A stretch of DNA of 64,000 nt, taken from assembly GCF_009811555.1 (NCBI RefSeq), contig NZ_BLIN01000001.1:124001-188000 (forward strand). Reading direction: 5' to 3'. The notes below the pieces were generated by a model. It worked only from the letters and a program-made list of their open reading frames with translations, had not been told where the DNA came from and made no database searches. Numbering within the stretch: position 1 is the first letter of the stretch; every line of letters begins with the position of its first letter. A program made the translations under genes and the position numbers. Of this stretch, positions 1 to 8,524 are shown one piece after another. The DNA comes from Streptomyces caniferus (GTDB taxonomy: Bacteria > Actinomycetota > Actinomycetes > Streptomycetales > Streptomycetaceae).

Positions 1-2
1 TC

Positions 3-491
3 CGGAAGGTGGTGCGGCGGGCGCGCGGCGCGGAGTGGCGGCGGGCCGAGGCGCTGCCGGGCATCACGGTCAGCGGTCACCGCGCCGAGGTGCGGGTCTT
101 CCCGCCGGTGCCGCTGGACGGCTGGCCCAAGGACCTGGCGCGGCTGCAGGTGTCGGGCACGGAGCTGGACGATCCCGAGCCGCCCGGGGCACCCGCCGAG
201 GACGCGCCGGTGCTGTGGCTCAATCCCGACCTGGAGATGTCGGCGGGCAAGGAGATGGCGCAGGCCGGACACGCGGCGCAGCTGGCCTGGTGGGAGCTGT
301 CCGAGGAGGAGCGGGCGGCCTGGCACGCGGCCGGGTTCCCGCTGTCCGTACGGTCCGCCGGGCGCGCGCAGTGGGAGGAGCTGACCCGCAGCGGTCTGCC
401 CATGGTGCACGATGCCGGGTTTACGGAGATCGCCCCTGGGATCACTTTCGCAGTCGACGGGGTGGACCGCGTCAGGGCTCTCCCGCGCTGA
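3..491 (+). CDS. Peptidyl-tRNA hydrolase, PTH2 type (5' end outside window)
   Basis: The frame is open to the left window edge, so the true start is probably upstream; the first in-window start codon is a GTG at 9. The C-terminal ~95 residues carry the Pth2 signature: a beta strand ending LNPDLEMSAGK followed by EMAQAGHAAQLAWW, corresponding to the family's KGKxAAQxxHA helix, then a conserved DAGFTEIAPG turn. Pth2 enzymes cleave the ester bond of peptidyl-tRNA released from stalled ribosomes, in the cytoplasm. The visible N-terminal ~60 residues (basic, then Pro-rich) are not part of the fold and resemble the longer actinobacterial version of the family. It appears to be a resident chromosomal gene just left of the acquired island. 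Confidence 0.8.
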   Translation, partial: RKVVRRARGAEWRRAEALPGITVSGHRAEVRVFPPVPLDGWPKDLARLQVSGTELDDPEPPGAPAEDAPVLWLNPDLEMSAGKEMAQAGHAAQLAWWELSEEERAAWHAAGFPLSVRSAGRAQWEELTRSGLPMVHDAGFTEIAPGITFAVDGVDRVRALPR

Positions 492-538
492 CGACGGCTA
501 TGGGTGGACTCCTGCGGATCGGGCTGCCGCGGCGAGGT

Positions 539-576
539 TCGTCCCGTGCAGGGTTCGGTGTGCCGCGCCTGGGCCA
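539..576 (+). repeat. Left copy of island-flanking direct repeat
   Basis: This 38-bp segment matches 15173-15210 in the same orientation at 34 of 38 positions; the last 26 bases (GGGTTCGGTGTGCCGCGCC then GGGCCA) differ at one base only. The two copies bracket the whole preQ0/ATP-grasp gene set. The right copy sits immediately upstream of the DUF692 gene. A duplicated target or recombination footprint is an inference. Confidence 0.6.
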
Positions 577-713
577 GGGCGCGCTCCTGGCATGACACGG
601 TCGTCCTGAGCAGCAGGCCCGGGGCCGTCGAGGGCCTCCGGAAAACCGTGCAGGAGCCTGCTTTTCCGCCGGCCGGAGGGCCCTGCACGACGGCGACGCG
701 GCCCCCGCCCGCG

Positions 714-753
714 GACGATGCGGTGCACGGCCGGACGATGCGGTGCACGGCCG
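714..753 (+). repeat. Two perfect tandem copies of a 20-bp unit
   Basis: The unit GACGATGCGGTGCACGGCCG occurs at 714-733 and again, identical, at 734-753. It lies in non-coding DNA between convergent genes, so it is probably a simple local duplication. Confidence 0.8.
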
Positions 754-897
754 GGCGAGGACGGTGCGGGCCGTCCGCGTCCGGTCCGGTCCGTGGAACC
801 CTCGTCCGGTTGCCGTGTGGTGAGCAGGCGGCCCGGCACCGGGTCACCGGGACCCGGCTCCTGCTGGAACGGGCCGGGCACCCCCTCGCGGCTGCCG

Positions 898-2226
898 TCA
901 ATCGACATCGGCCGCCGGCATCTGTGCGACGCCGGCGATGTCGTCGTACTCCTTCTGCAGGTGGTCGGGGCGCCCTGCCTGGACCGTCAGGAAACCCCCG
1001 ATCCCGAACAGCCCGCTTTCCTTGCGGGCGGCGAGCTTCTCCTCGAAGACGCGGCGCGGCATCCCCTCGGTGTAGAGGGACTTGCCCATGAGCGGAAGCT
1101 GGATGTTCACATTGGCCTCGGGGTCGCGCACCGTGCCGGGCGGGTCCTCGCCCCTCGCGACCTGTTCCATCGCCTCGAAGTACCTGCGCCGCAGCAGGGT
1201 GATGCCCTTGTCGCTGCGCCCCAGGCTCTCCGTGGTCCGGTCCGCGACGGCCCCTTGGCCCACCCATGCGGAGAAGTCCTGGTTCCCGGTGTGCGAGGTG
1301 AGGATCTCGCCGGTGTCCGGGTCGGTGAGCGGGCCGTACCAGAACGGGATCTCGTCCTGGTCCTGCTTCCCCGCGGGCACGTCGTCCGGCAGCACCGAGT
1401 ACTGCCACGTGATGTTGAGGGTGCGCCGGTCGTCCACCGGGACGCGGAACTCGATGGTGTTGCCGGAGGCCAGCGTGTACGGCCAGAGACAGAGGATGCC
1501 GCCCTCGCTCACGTCGTTCGTGCCCGCGTACGTTCCCTTGGGCGGGACGACGGGGGTCTCCACGACCCTGCCGTTGACGAAACCGTGCTCGAACTCCAGG
1601 AAGTCGATGGACAGATGCGTCGGCACGTACTCGGGATCGGCCGGGCTGCTCCGTACGGCATTCCCGTTCAGGTGCAGCCACTCGAAGTGGACGGGGTCCA
1701 TGCCGTTCTCATGGCACTGGAACCAGTTGCACGGGAGCTCGGTCATGATGATCTCGACGAAACCGTGCCCCCAGCTGAAGAGCTCGAAGTCGGGCAGCAG
1801 CGGCGCCGGATCCGGGCCCAGATAGGCCCAGATCAGGCCGCCGAGCGTCGCGGTGGGGTAGGCGCTGACGCCGGCCTTGTCGCGGAACCCTCCGGACGGG
1901 CCCGCCTCTTCGAACGGCTGGCTGGCGCACCGCCCTTCCGAGTCGAACGCCCAGCCGTGGTAGGGGCACCGCATGATGTCGCCGTCGACCCACCCGGTGC
2001 TCAGATCGGTGCCCCGGTGGGGACAGTGCCGAGAGATCAGGCCGTGACTTCCGTCGGGCTTGCGGAACAGTACGAGGTCTTCACCGAGCAGCTTGACGGG
2101 CTTGACGCTCCGCCGGCCGAGTTCCAGGACCGGAGCTATCGGATGCCAGTACCGACGCAGCAGTTCGCCCATCGGCGTACCGGATCCCACTTCCGACAAG
2201 ATCTGGTTCTTCTTGGCTGAGAGCAT
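898..2226 (-). CDS. Rieske-type aromatic ring-hydroxylating oxygenase, alpha subunit
   Basis: The start is taken as the ATG at 2226, which has GAAGGG six bases upstream; the frame runs 20 codons further but without a ribosome site. The 442-residue protein has a Rieske [2Fe-2S] motif, C68-P-H70 and C87-PY-H90, and a mononuclear iron site D177-x2-H180-x4-H185 (MDPVHFEWLH). This is the layout of the large subunit of ring-hydroxylating and related Rieske oxygenases, which insert oxygen or demethylate a substrate with electrons from a reductase. No ferredoxin or reductase is encoded nearby, so it would borrow partners. It is divergent from the MmyB-like regulator at 2860, whose family often controls a neighbouring redox enzyme. 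Whether it belongs to the 7-deazaguanine pathway is unproven. Confidence 0.85.
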   Translation of the reverse strand: MLSAKKNQILSEVGSGTPMGELLRRYWHPIAPVLELGRRSVKPVKLLGEDLVLFRKPDGSHGLISRHCPHRGTDLSTGWVDGDIMRCPYHGWAFDSEGRCASQPFEEAGPSGGFRDKAGVSAYPTATLGGLIWAYLGPDPAPLLPDFELFSWGHGFVEIIMTELPCNWFQCHENGMDPVHFEWLHLNGNAVRSSPADPEYVPTHLSIDFLEFEHGFVNGRVVETPVVPPKGTYAGTNDVSEGGILCLWPYTLASGNTIEFRVPVDDRRTLNITWQYSVLPDDVPAGKQDQDEIPFWYGPLTDPDTGEILTSHTGNQDFSAWVGQGAVADRTTESLGRSDKGITLLRRRYFEAMEQVARGEDPPGTVRDPEANVNIQLPLMGKSLYTEGMPRRVFEEKLAARKESGLFGIGGFLTVQAGRPDHLQKEYDDIAGVAQMPAADVD

Positions 2227-2859
2227 GTTGGTCCCTTCACCTTGCAGAGTGCGGTCGTGCGAGAGCTCCACGGACGCCTGGGGCACTGTTCCTGAACCAT
2301 GGCCGGTACGTTGGCGCGCCCAGCTGTCACATAGCCGTGGAGCATGCCGCTCGTCGAGATGGCCCCCCGTGGGACGGCCGGCTCCGGGCCCCGTCCCGGA
2401 TCGATCACGGCCGCGCCTGAGATCCCGGACCCAGCCATCATGCGGCGACCCGCACCGCGTTATCCACCCGCAGCTTTTGCACCCAAAACCTGCATGACGA
2501 ATTGACCTTGTGCCGACGGACGCGCATGCGCTACGGGCGGTCAGGAGTGAAGATCCACGACCGTCAAACGGTCGACATCGGTCGCATCCGCAGTACCTCG
2601 GACCTCAAATCTCCCTCAAATAATCACACTCTGGCATCGCTGGCGCACATGATGACGACGCACAACCAGGACGGAGCCGGAGACAACGGGGGCGATGCCC
2701 ATATGGGCATCCACATCGGCACAAACACGTGGGCCCAGCAGTGCCCACGAACCGACAGGTGGCAGGACGACCGCACTTCACCACCCCAGGTCCGGGGCCG
2801 GCACCAAGAAGCGCCGCACACTCAGGACCACGGTGGCCACAGCACACGGGGAGCACACG
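2227..2859. promoter_or_regulatory. 633-bp divergent intergenic region with an inverted repeat
   Basis: The Rieske gene and the MmyB-like regulator are transcribed away from each other across this region, which is visibly less GC-rich near 2600-2700 than its surroundings. A perfect inverted repeat, GACCGT-CAA-ACGGTC, lies at 2557-2571 and is a candidate operator. No coding region was convincing here. Confidence 0.4.
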
Positions 2860-3729
2860 ATGAACGGGGAAGCACTGCGGGCGCTGTTATCGGAGCGGCG
2901 AGCTTCGGTGGCACCGGAAGCACACGGACTCAGTCGCCCCAGCGGCAAGGGACGACGCGCGGCCGGACTCGCCCAGCATCAGATCGATCTCCTTCTCAAC
3001 CGCGGGCCGGGCACCTACCAACGGCTTGAGTCGGGCAACTACCGGAATCCTCCCGTCGGCCTCCTGCACGATCTCGCCCTCCTCCTGCATCTGTCCGAGT
3101 TGGACTGGGTCGCGCTGTGCCGTTACGCCGGCATCGGTGATCCGCCCTGCCCCCTCTCCCCGCAGTCCGGGGAGGAGGTGCCCACCCCCTGGAACGACGC
3201 CGTCAAAGGCATCTCGCACGCGGCCTGCCTCATGAGCGCTTCCTGGAACGTCCTGGCCCACAACCAGCCCTTCGAGGACATCTTCGCTCCCGGTACGTGC
3301 CCCACCAACACCCTGCAGTGGATGCTCTTCGACGGCCGGTACCTCCTGTCCGACTGGGCCGCCTCCTGGGCCCCGCAGATTCTGCCCCTGCTGCGCTCCG
3401 ACCTGGCCGCCCGGCCCCAGGACGACGTGCTGCGGCGGCTCGAGGCGTCCGTGCTCACCGACCCGGTCGCCGGGCGGCTCTACACATCAGCCGGCGCCGC
3501 CGTCGACCCCTACGGGGAACGCCCCCTGATGCACGCCCGGCTCGGTCCCGGTTGGATCAACATGTGCTTGGCGCATCCCCTGTCGTCCCCCGGGGCGCGC
3601 CTGTGCATCCTCATGTTCCGTCCTGCGAAGGCCCGTTCGGCCACCCCCATGCCGCCCAGGAACCAGGGTTCGGCCCTCCCCGCGCCGGAGCGGGCCCCGG
3701 AACAGAGCCGGGTGAAGGTACCGGCCTGA
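2860..3729 (+). CDS. MmyB-like XRE-family transcriptional regulator with a TTA codon
   Basis: The ATG at 2860 follows GGGGAG with a six-base spacer. The 289-residue protein has an N-terminal helix-turn-helix (AGLAQHQIDLLLNRGPGTYQRLESG, roughly residues 33-57) and a C-terminal MmyB-type ligand-binding region beginning WNDAVKGISHAACLMSASWNVLAHN. MmyB-type regulators are named after the methylenomycin regulator and bind small hydrophobic ligands through the C-terminal domain. Codon 10 (2887-2889) is TTA, the rare leucine codon read by bldA tRNA in Streptomyces, so translation should depend on development. It is the only dedicated regulator in the island and the natural candidate for its control. 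The last ~35 residues are low-complexity. Confidence 0.82.
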   Translation: MNGEALRALLSERRASVAPEAHGLSRPSGKGRRAAGLAQHQIDLLLNRGPGTYQRLESGNYRNPPVGLLHDLALLLHLSELDWVALCRYAGIGDPPCPLSPQSGEEVPTPWNDAVKGISHAACLMSASWNVLAHNQPFEDIFAPGTCPTNTLQWMLFDGRYLLSDWAASWAPQILPLLRSDLAARPQDDVLRRLEASVLTDPVAGRLYTSAGAAVDPYGERPLMHARLGPGWINMCLAHPLSSPGARLCILMFRPAKARSATPMPPRNQGSALPAPERAPEQSRVKVPA

Positions 3730-4073
3730 CGGCGGCGGACGACGCCCGAAGAGACACGGCGCAGCACAAGTCCCGGGATCAGGGGCCCCGCCGTGCCTCG
3801 ACGTCGCACCGATAAGCGGCGAATAAACCAGCAGTCTTTTGGGGGTAAAAGACAGCGGTGGATAACGGAGCGCCGGCGCCCTTACGGTGAATGGCATGAG
3901 CGTTACCGTCTGGTCACGGACCGGGCGGTTCGCCAGAGCACCGCCCGTCCCAGCCGATTCCGGCACGATGGCCCTCCGTCGAACTGACCCTGTGGCCACC
4001 TTCTTCTGCAACGAAGGACTCCGGTGCAACCCTCGTTCGACGCTGCCAGTGTTTCCTCACGGAGGGCTTTCTG
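3730..4073. promoter_or_regulatory. 344-bp leader of the biosynthetic operon
   Basis: No gene was found here. A short hairpin GTCTTTT-GGGGGT-AAAAGAC lies at 3834-3853, and the region around 3820-3870 is AT-richer than the surroundings, consistent with the terminator of the regulator gene and/or the promoter of the forward operon that begins at 4074. The exact promoter cannot be assigned from sequence alone. Confidence 0.4.
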
Positions 4074-5303
4074 ATGCGAACTCCCGCGGTCAAGAGCGTG
4101 CTTTTTGTCGGAGGGAAGCGGACCGAGGCACTGGAGGCGGCCCGCAACGCCGGGCTGCAGGTCATCTACGCCGGCCCCACATCCGATATGAGCCGGCAGC
4201 ATCACGAGCTGGTGGACGCCGCGTTCCTGTTCCCCGAGTTCTCACCCGAGCTTGCCTTTCGCGTCGCCGTGGGGCTGCGTGAACATCTTCCGTTCGACCT
4301 TGCGTACACGGCCGGCGATGCGTACCTTCAAACCGCCGCACAGATCAACGACGAACTCGGGCTGAAATCAAATCCGTTGCGTGCGGTCTCCGCGGTCAAC
4401 GACAAGGCCCTCATGCGGGAAGTCCTGCGCGAGATGCCGGTGGGCCAGGTCGCGTCCGCGGAAATCCGGAACCGGTCCGATCTCGAGCGATTCGCCACAT
4501 CGAACGGCTTCCCGCTCATCCTCAAGCCGAGCCGGGGAAGCGCGAGCAAAGACATCCATATCATCTCTGGCCCGGCCGAACTCCGCGAGATTGCCGCCGG
4601 TCTGGAGACCGCCGGGGACGACGCGCCGAAGGACACGGCACCCTGGGTGGTCGAGGAGTTCCTGACGGGCAGGGAATTCAGCGTCGAGACGCATAGCGCG
4701 GCCGGTGTCCACCAGATCCTCGCCGTCACCGAGAAGTTCACGAACGAGCACCGGGTCGAGATCGGCCATGTGGTGCCTGCGCGGATCACCGCCGCGGAGC
4801 ACACCCAGCTCACCGACGAGACGACATCCGTACTGACCGCCCTCGGCGTGGCGGAGGGACCGGCCCACACCGAACTGATCCTCACCGCCCGGGGCCCCCG
4901 CCTCGTCGAGACGCACACCCGTCCCGGTGGCGACGCGATCGTGGAACTGATCAAGATCGCGACGGGATACGACATCCATGAGATGACCTTCTCCTGGCTG
5001 TCCGGCAAGCCCCCGGTCGTGGCGCACGACCCGCAGGCCGGGGGTGCGGCCATCTGGTTCCTCACGGCCGAGCGGGGACGCGTGACGGCCGCCGGCGGCG
5101 AGGCGGAAGCCCGGGCGTCCGAAGGAGTGCGGTTCGCCTCGCTCTCGGCGGCCGCGGGCGACGTGGTCGCCGAGGTCCGCAGCTCCGACGACCGGCACGG
5201 CGAAGCGCTCGCCGTCGGCGACGACGCGGACAGCGCGCTGCGCAACGCGCGGGAAGCCATCGGCCGCCTCGTGGTCGAAGTCGAGCCCCTCGGCCACGAC
5301 TGA
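4074..5303 (+). CDS. ATP-grasp carboxylate-amine ligase, first of three
   Basis: The ATG at 4074 is preceded by GGAGGG at seven bases. The 409-residue protein has the ATP-grasp layout: an N-terminal Rossmann-like domain (SVLFVGGKRTEALEAARNAG), the ATP-binding lysine strand PLILKPSRGSASKD, the purine-binding hinge VVEEFLTGREFSVE, and a metal-binding strand HTELILTARGPRLVETHTRPGGD. The metal strand reads E-T-H-T-R rather than the commoner E-x-N-x-R, close to the ESHNR variant of this subfamily. Such enzymes form amide bonds by way of an acyl-phosphate. With two other ATP-grasp ligases and preQ0 genes in the same operon, it probably joins an amino acid to another amino acid or to a 7-deazaguanine carboxylate. 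The substrate cannot be read from sequence. Confidence 0.82.
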   Translation: MRTPAVKSVLFVGGKRTEALEAARNAGLQVIYAGPTSDMSRQHHELVDAAFLFPEFSPELAFRVAVGLREHLPFDLAYTAGDAYLQTAAQINDELGLKSNPLRAVSAVNDKALMREVLREMPVGQVASAEIRNRSDLERFATSNGFPLILKPSRGSASKDIHIISGPAELREIAAGLETAGDDAPKDTAPWVVEEFLTGREFSVETHSAAGVHQILAVTEKFTNEHRVEIGHVVPARITAAEHTQLTDETTSVLTALGVAEGPAHTELILTARGPRLVETHTRPGGDAIVELIKIATGYDIHEMTFSWLSGKPPVVAHDPQAGGAAIWFLTAERGRVTAAGGEAEARASEGVRFASLSAAAGDVVAEVRSSDDRHGEALAVGDDADSALRNAREAIGRLVVEVEPLGHD

Positions 5304-5393
5304 CACCAGGAGTGCCGGCGCGGTCCGGCCGCGAGATCCGCCGGACCGCCTCCTGTCCTGCCCTGCGACGACTCATCCAAGGAACGAGCACAG

Positions 5394-6656
5394 ATGACGA
5401 CGAACACCACCCCCTCCGGACAGCCGCAGCCCGGCAAGCCGCTCCTGCTCATGGTGGGCAGTGGGGGCCGGGAATGGCGCGAGTACGTGCTGCGGGCCAT
5501 CGTCACCAGGTACCGGCTGCATCTGCTGTGTCCCGCGCCGCCCTCCTGGGAGAAGCCGTACATCGACGGGTACACCGTGGTCGACACGCTGGACGCCCCG
5601 GCGATGGCCGACGTCGCCCGAGCCAGTGGCGAGACCTTCGCGGGCGTGCTGACGTACGAGGAGACGCGGGTCGAGTCCGCCGCCGAGCTGGCCACCTCGC
5701 TGGGGCTGCGCACCAGTCCGCGTGCGGCGGTGAACGCCTGCCGGGACAAGTACCTCGGCCGCGTCGCGCTCAAGGAGGCGGGAGTCCCGCAGGCCGAGTC
5801 CATCGCCGTCGCCGACCTGGCGCAGGCCCGGGCGGCCGCCGAGCGGATCGGCTACCCCGTGGTGGTCAAACCCCGCGCCCTCTCCGCCAGTTGCGGCGTG
5901 ACCTTCGTGGCCGGACCGCACGAGCTGGCGGATGCCTACCGGGAGGCGGGCCGGATCTGGTTCGACGAGGTGCCGCGCTCCGAGGCGCCCATCCTCATCG
6001 AGGAGTTCCTCGACGGCCCGGAGATCAGCGTCGAGGCGCTCTGCCGCGACGGACAGCTCACCGCCCTGTTCGTGGCGCGCAAGGAGCTCGGCTACGCGCC
6101 CGGTTTTGAAGAGGTCGGCCACACCGTCCGGGCGGACGACCCGCTGCTGCACGACGAGAACCTGCTCAAGGTCCTCCAGGACGCCCATACCGCGGTAGGG
6201 CTCACCGACACCGTGACCCACACCGAACTCCGGCTGACCGCGCGCGGACCGAAGGTCGTGGAGATCAACGCCCGGATCGGCGGCGACCGGATCCCCTACC
6301 TGGGCGGACTCGTGACCGGCATGGAGATCGGCCTGGTGGCGGCGGACCTGGCCGCCGGCGTGGTGCCGGAGATCCCGCAGCCCACCGGCTCGTCGACGGC
6401 CGCCGTCCGGTTCCTCTACCCCGAGCGGGACCTGAAGCTCGAGGCCATCGAGATCGACGAGGCCGCACTGCCCGCCTCGATCCATGAAGTACTGCCGCTT
6501 GCGGACCCGGGCAAGGAGCTCTGGCTGCCGCCCGTGGACAACGCCCGCTCGCGCTACGCCCTCGTCATCACGGTGTCCGAGAGCGAGAAGGACTGCGCGG
6601 CCGCGCTCGACAAGGCGGCCGCCGCGATAACGGCCAGGGGTATTCCGCTGTCCTGA
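5394..6656 (+). CDS. ATP-grasp carboxylate-amine ligase, second of three
   Basis: The ATG at 5394 lies 90 bases after the first ligase, with AAGGAA upstream. The 420-residue protein has the N-terminal nucleotide-fold strand KPLLLMVGSGGREWREYVLR, the strand PVVVKPRALSASCGVTFV, the hinge ILIEEFLDGPEISVEALC and the metal strand HTELRLTARGPKVVEINARIGGDRI, with canonical Glu and Asn ligands. It resembles the L-amino-acid ligase branch that makes dipeptides or amino-acid amides. It is clearly different from the neighbouring ligase rather than a tandem duplicate, which suggests two distinct bond-forming steps. The next gene is queC, 45 bases on. Confidence 0.82.
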   Translation: MTTNTTPSGQPQPGKPLLLMVGSGGREWREYVLRAIVTRYRLHLLCPAPPSWEKPYIDGYTVVDTLDAPAMADVARASGETFAGVLTYEETRVESAAELATSLGLRTSPRAAVNACRDKYLGRVALKEAGVPQAESIAVADLAQARAAAERIGYPVVVKPRALSASCGVTFVAGPHELADAYREAGRIWFDEVPRSEAPILIEEFLDGPEISVEALCRDGQLTALFVARKELGYAPGFEEVGHTVRADDPLLHDENLLKVLQDAHTAVGLTDTVTHTELRLTARGPKVVEINARIGGDRIPYLGGLVTGMEIGLVAADLAAGVVPEIPQPTGSSTAAVRFLYPERDLKLEAIEIDEAALPASIHEVLPLADPGKELWLPPVDNARSRYALVITVSESEKDCAAALDKAAAAITARGIPLS

Positions 6657-6701
6657 GATCACCCGACAGCACCCACCACCGAAACGCTGGGGGAACGCAC
6701 A

Positions 6702-7382
6702 GTGTCGAGAGTCATAGCCATCGTCTCCGGTGGCATGGATTCCGTGACCATGGCTCATCAGCTCAAGGAGCAGGGCAATGAGGTGCACCTGCTGTCAGTC
6801 GACTACGGCCAGCGCCACCGCAAGGAGCACGACTTCGCTGCGGCGGCGGCCGAGCGGCTCGGCGCGGCACACCGGATCGCGGACCTGAGCGCCGTCGGCG
6901 CCATGTTCCGCGGCTCCTCGCTCACCGACCCCACGGTCGACGTACCGGAGCAGACCTGGGAGGGATTCGGCGAGAGTCCCAACATCGTCCCGAACCGCAA
7001 CGCGCTGCTGCTCGCCGTCGCCTTCGCGATCGCCGTCGTGGAGAAGGCCGAGGCGGTGGCGATCGGCATCATGGCCGGCGACGCCACGTCGGTCCCCGAC
7101 AGCACCCCGGCCTTCCTCGACTCCTTCATCGCCATGGAACGCCTGGCGACCAAGGGATACGCACATCCCGACCTCGACCTGCTCGCCCCGCTGGCGGGGC
7201 TGCAGAAGAGCGACGTCGTCGTGCTCGGCGAAGAGCTCCGCGTCCCGTGGACGCAGACATGGACCTGCCTGCGCGGCGGAGAAGTCCACTGCGCTCGCTG
7301 CGCGGCCTGCTGGGAGCGCCAAGAGGCCTTCGCCGAGGCCGGTGTGGACGACCCGACCGCCTATCAAAGGAACAGAGGATGA
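6702..7382 (+). CDS. queC: 7-cyano-7-deazaguanine (preQ0) synthase QueC
   Basis: The protein starts at GTG 6702 and has 226 residues. It has the N-type ATP pyrophosphatase loop SGGMDS near the N-terminus, the conserved VPNRNALLLAVAFAIA segment, and a C-terminal zinc site C-x8-C-x2-C-x2-C (CLRGGEVHCARCAAC). QueC converts 7-carboxy-7-deazaguanine to preQ0 with ATP and ammonia. Its stop codon overlaps the start of queD (ATGA). No tgt, queF, queA or queG is nearby, so the set serves a small molecule rather than tRNA queuosine. The order queC-queD-queE-folE is the same enzyme set found in toyocamycin/sangivamycin-type pathways. Confidence 0.95.
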   Translation: MSRVIAIVSGGMDSVTMAHQLKEQGNEVHLLSVDYGQRHRKEHDFAAAAAERLGAAHRIADLSAVGAMFRGSSLTDPTVDVPEQTWEGFGESPNIVPNRNALLLAVAFAIAVVEKAEAVAIGIMAGDATSVPDSTPAFLDSFIAMERLATKGYAHPDLDLLAPLAGLQKSDVVVLGEELRVPWTQTWTCLRGGEVHCARCAACWERQEAFAEAGVDDPTAYQRNRG

Positions 7383-7744
7383 CTCTGCGCATCACCAAAC
7401 AGTTCGCCTTCTCGGCCAGCCATCAGCTGGACGGACTGCCCGAGGGACACCAGTGCGGCCGTCTGCACGGCCACAACTACATGGTGGAGGTCGAACTCAG
7501 CGCCCAGCGGGACCAGCTCACCGCCCCCGGCTTCGTGCGTGACTACGGAGATCTGGCCAGGCTCAAGGGATGGATCGACGAGCAGCTCGATCACCGGCAC
7601 CTCAACGATGTCGTGAAGGAGGGGAACCCGTCGGCTGAGAACCTCGCCATCTTCATTTATGAGCAGTGGTACACGGACTATCCCGAGCTCACGGCCGTAC
7701 GCGTCTCCGAGACGCCGAAGACATGGGCCGAGTACCGGCCCTGA
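7379..7744 (+). CDS. queD: 6-carboxy-5,6,7,8-tetrahydropterin synthase QueD
   Basis: The ATG at 7379 overlaps the queC stop by four bases, implying translational coupling. The 121-residue protein has the zinc-binding histidines SASH and HGHNY, the catalytic cysteine in CGRLHGHNY, the LDHRHLN helix and the C-terminal SETPKTWAEY glutamate strand. QueD converts dihydroneopterin triphosphate to 6-carboxytetrahydropterin, the second step toward preQ0. Size and motifs match the family. Confidence 0.95.
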   Translation: MTLRITKQFAFSASHQLDGLPEGHQCGRLHGHNYMVEVELSAQRDQLTAPGFVRDYGDLARLKGWIDEQLDHRHLNDVVKEGNPSAENLAIFIYEQWYTDYPELTAVRVSETPKTWAEYRP

Positions 7745-7801
7745 CGTTTTCGTTGCGCAAGGTACCTGAAACAGCATTCAGCTAAAAGGGGGTGATGCCT
7801 T

Positions 7802-8522
7802 GTGGAACCGGAGCTTGTTGTCAACGAGATCTTCGGCCCCACCTAGCGCCTTCCAAGGCGAAGGACGCTCGATCGGCCGTCGATGCGCATTCGTGCGACT
7901 GGGCGGCTGCAACCTCTCGTGCCGGTGGTGCGACACTCCGTACACCTGGGACTGGACCGGAATCAGCGATACGGGGATCAAGTTCGACCCCAATGAAGAG
8001 CTGCACCGGATGCCGGTCGGAAAGGTCGTGGAGAGACTGCTCGACTATGCGGTCGGGCTGGTCGTAATTTCCGGCGGAGAGCCTCTCAATCAGCAGAAAC
8101 GACTTGTGTCGCTCGTCGACGAACTGACGCGTCGCGGTGTTGAGATCGAGATAGAGACCAATGGTACGAGGGTGCCCGACAAGCGCCTGATAGACGCCGG
8201 CGTACGTTTCAATGTCTCTCCGAAACTTTCGCACGCCGGAGATCCCGCCGAACGGCGCATCGCGCCGAAGGCCTTGCGGGCCCTGGCCGGGCTGCCTTCC
8301 AGCACTTTCAAGTTCGTCTGCCGGGAGGTCGCCGACCTCGACGAAGTCGCCGAATTCACGAACACATTCGGCATCGCTTCTGTCTGGGTCATGCCCGAGG
8401 GGCAGAGCAGGGAAGAAGTGGACGACCACATGCAAACGCTGGTATCGGCGGTCATCGACCGTGGCTGGAATGTCACGACCAGGCTGCACACCCTGGTCTG
8501 GGGACAGAAGAGGGGAGTCTGA
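7802..8522 (+). CDS. queE: 7-carboxy-7-deazaguanine synthase QueE, radical SAM (frameshift near 5' end)
   Basis: From the QGEG motif onward the frame is intact to 8522: F-Q-G-E-G, then LGGCNLSCRWCDTPYTWD with the radical-SAM C-x3-C-x2-C cluster, and GGEPL. The expected family N-terminus (VEPELVVNEIFGPT) is also present, starting at GTG 7802 five bases after an almost perfect 12-base Shine-Dalgarno match (AAAGGGGGTGAT, 7784-7795 region). That stretch runs in another frame into a TAG at 7844-7846. One extra base, for example the T at 7844, would rejoin them. Without it the only continuous frame starts at a TTG at 7800 with an unrelated N-terminus. A sequencing indel, a real mutation or a +1 shift at the stop are possible. 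QueE makes CDG from carboxytetrahydropterin. Codon usage is AT-richer than in neighbours. Confidence 0.85.
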
Positions 8523-8524
8523 GG

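Larger units (their letters stand above)
492..897. other. 406-bp gap between PTH2 and the Rieske gene; no gene seen
   Basis: The two flanking genes converge here. I see no convincing coding region. The gap holds one copy of a 38-bp repeat (539-576) that recurs at 15173-15210, and a perfect 20-bp tandem duplication at 714-753. It marks the left edge of the accessory island. Confidence 0.6.

Noticed and set aside
77..1681. A 534-codon minus-strand frame overlapping PTH2 and Rieske genes
   Set aside because: Its frame differs from the Rieske frame and is antisense to PTH2; no recognisable domain.
7745..7801. preQ1/preQ0 riboswitch before queE
   Set aside because: The gap is too short and I see no preQ1-type pseudoknot pattern; the AAAGGGGGTGAT is best explained as a ribosome site.
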